Of a stretch of DNA of 34,242 nt, positions 33,955 to 34,242 are shown one piece after another. Position 1 is the first letter of the stretch, and each line of letters starts with the position of its first letter. Location: positions 142,510 through 176,751 of the forward strand of contig NMRA01000392.1 of the NCBI GenBank assembly GCA_002633005.1, read 5' to 3'. A program made the position numbers and the translations under genes. Source of the stretch: Phoronis australis (Eukaryota > Phoronida > Phoronidae). The notes below the pieces were generated by a model. It had not been told where the DNA came from. It did no database searches and saw nothing but the letters and a program-made list of their open reading frames with translations.

Positions 33955-34242
33955 ATGCGCCCACATATTTATATGTGGACGCATTATGCCGTCATCTCCG
34001 TCCGTCCGTCCGTCCGTCCGTCCGTCCGTCCGTCCGTCCGTCCGGCGTTCGGCGTCTGGCGTCCGGCGTCCGCTGCTCTATCTCCAAAACCCTTTGACAT
34101 ATGTTCATGAAATTTGGCACATATGTTCCATTCATGAATGGGACGGCATGTGCGAACTTTCGGACGGATCCGACTACCGGTGTGCCCCCTAGTGGCAATT
34201 TTAGTTTTTTACGCTTACCTTTGTATCTTCAAAAGTCCTGAA
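33955..34242 (+). repeat. TCCG-array repeat with hairpin head, cut by the window edge
   Basis: Starts with a hairpin (CCACATAT at 33961-33968 pairing with ATATGTGG at 33971-33978, with TGCG/CGCA outside). ATTATGCCGTCATC follows, then (TCCG)n from about 33997 to 34044, CTGCTCTATCTCCAAAACCC and TTTGACATATGTTCATGAAA. Matches 20980-21100 in reverse orientation. Runs off the right end. Confidence 0.85.

Noticed and set aside
1-34242. CRISPR array, operon or prokaryotic defence system
   Set aside because: Introns, splice sites, LINE and SINE content show animal nuclear DNA; the repeats lack regular spacers.

Overview
This is a eukaryotic genomic window, almost certainly from a marine invertebrate. 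It holds a spliced gene with long AT-rich introns and GT-AG boundaries, many short inverted-repeat transposons, a degraded non-LTR retrotransposon, tRNA-derived repeats and GT, CT and TCCG microsatellites. It also contains scaffold gaps and single N positions. I cannot name the species. The repeat style (AGGTCA-rich units and TCCG-tailed elements) would suit a hemichordate, a lancelet or a mollusc.

One gene dominates. On the + strand, 16 coding exons between 5739 and 33079 join in frame into a 748-residue type II membrane protein. It belongs to peptidase family M28B (glutamate carboxypeptidase II/FOLH1, NAALAD2, NAALADL1). Every exon joins the next with consistent phase and GT-AG sites, and the length matches the family (human FOLH1 is 750 residues). 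All zinc ligands, the catalytic glutamate and the calcium ligands are present. The residues that make human GCPII specific for acidic substrates are mostly replaced: three arginines and an asparagine in S1, and two of five S1' residues. It is probably an active metallopeptidase with a different substrate range, closer to NAALADL1-type enzymes.

Layout. 1-471: a 193-bp tandem satellite. 477-735: a possible first exon of a minus-strand gene, with an NRF1/ETS-type promoter behind it. 1.1-5.7 kb: upstream DNA with a small MITE, a GT microsatellite, remnants of a repeat-borne ORF, a strong hairpin and a family of CCCGTATTGGAAT repeats. Exon 1 (membrane anchor) is at 5739-5929. Intron 1 holds nested insertions: a minus-strand LINE remnant (about 6085-11950) is split by a 3.2-kb terminal-inverted-repeat element (7599-10775), which is itself split by a 591-bp MITE (8309-8899) with a 6-bp target-site duplication. 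At 12008-12811 a 402-bp duplication around a single N repeats the start of exon 2 and looks like unmerged alleles. Intron 3 carries a Ty3/gypsy integrase-like remnant and a 280-bp palindrome containing a tRNA-like sequence. Intron 6 has an inverted repeat whose centre is lost in a 613-N gap. Later introns carry a (CT)n tract, a tRNA-derived SINE, small MITEs and dispersed repeats. After the stop codon, the only nearby AATAAA lies inside a MITE. The window ends in a (TCCG)n-bearing repeat that also occurs, inverted, in intron 7.

I do not see a new multi-gene system. The points worth following up are the altered substrate pocket, the nested-transposon history, the MITE-borne polyadenylation signal, the tRNA-like palindrome and the apparent assembly duplication over exon 2.
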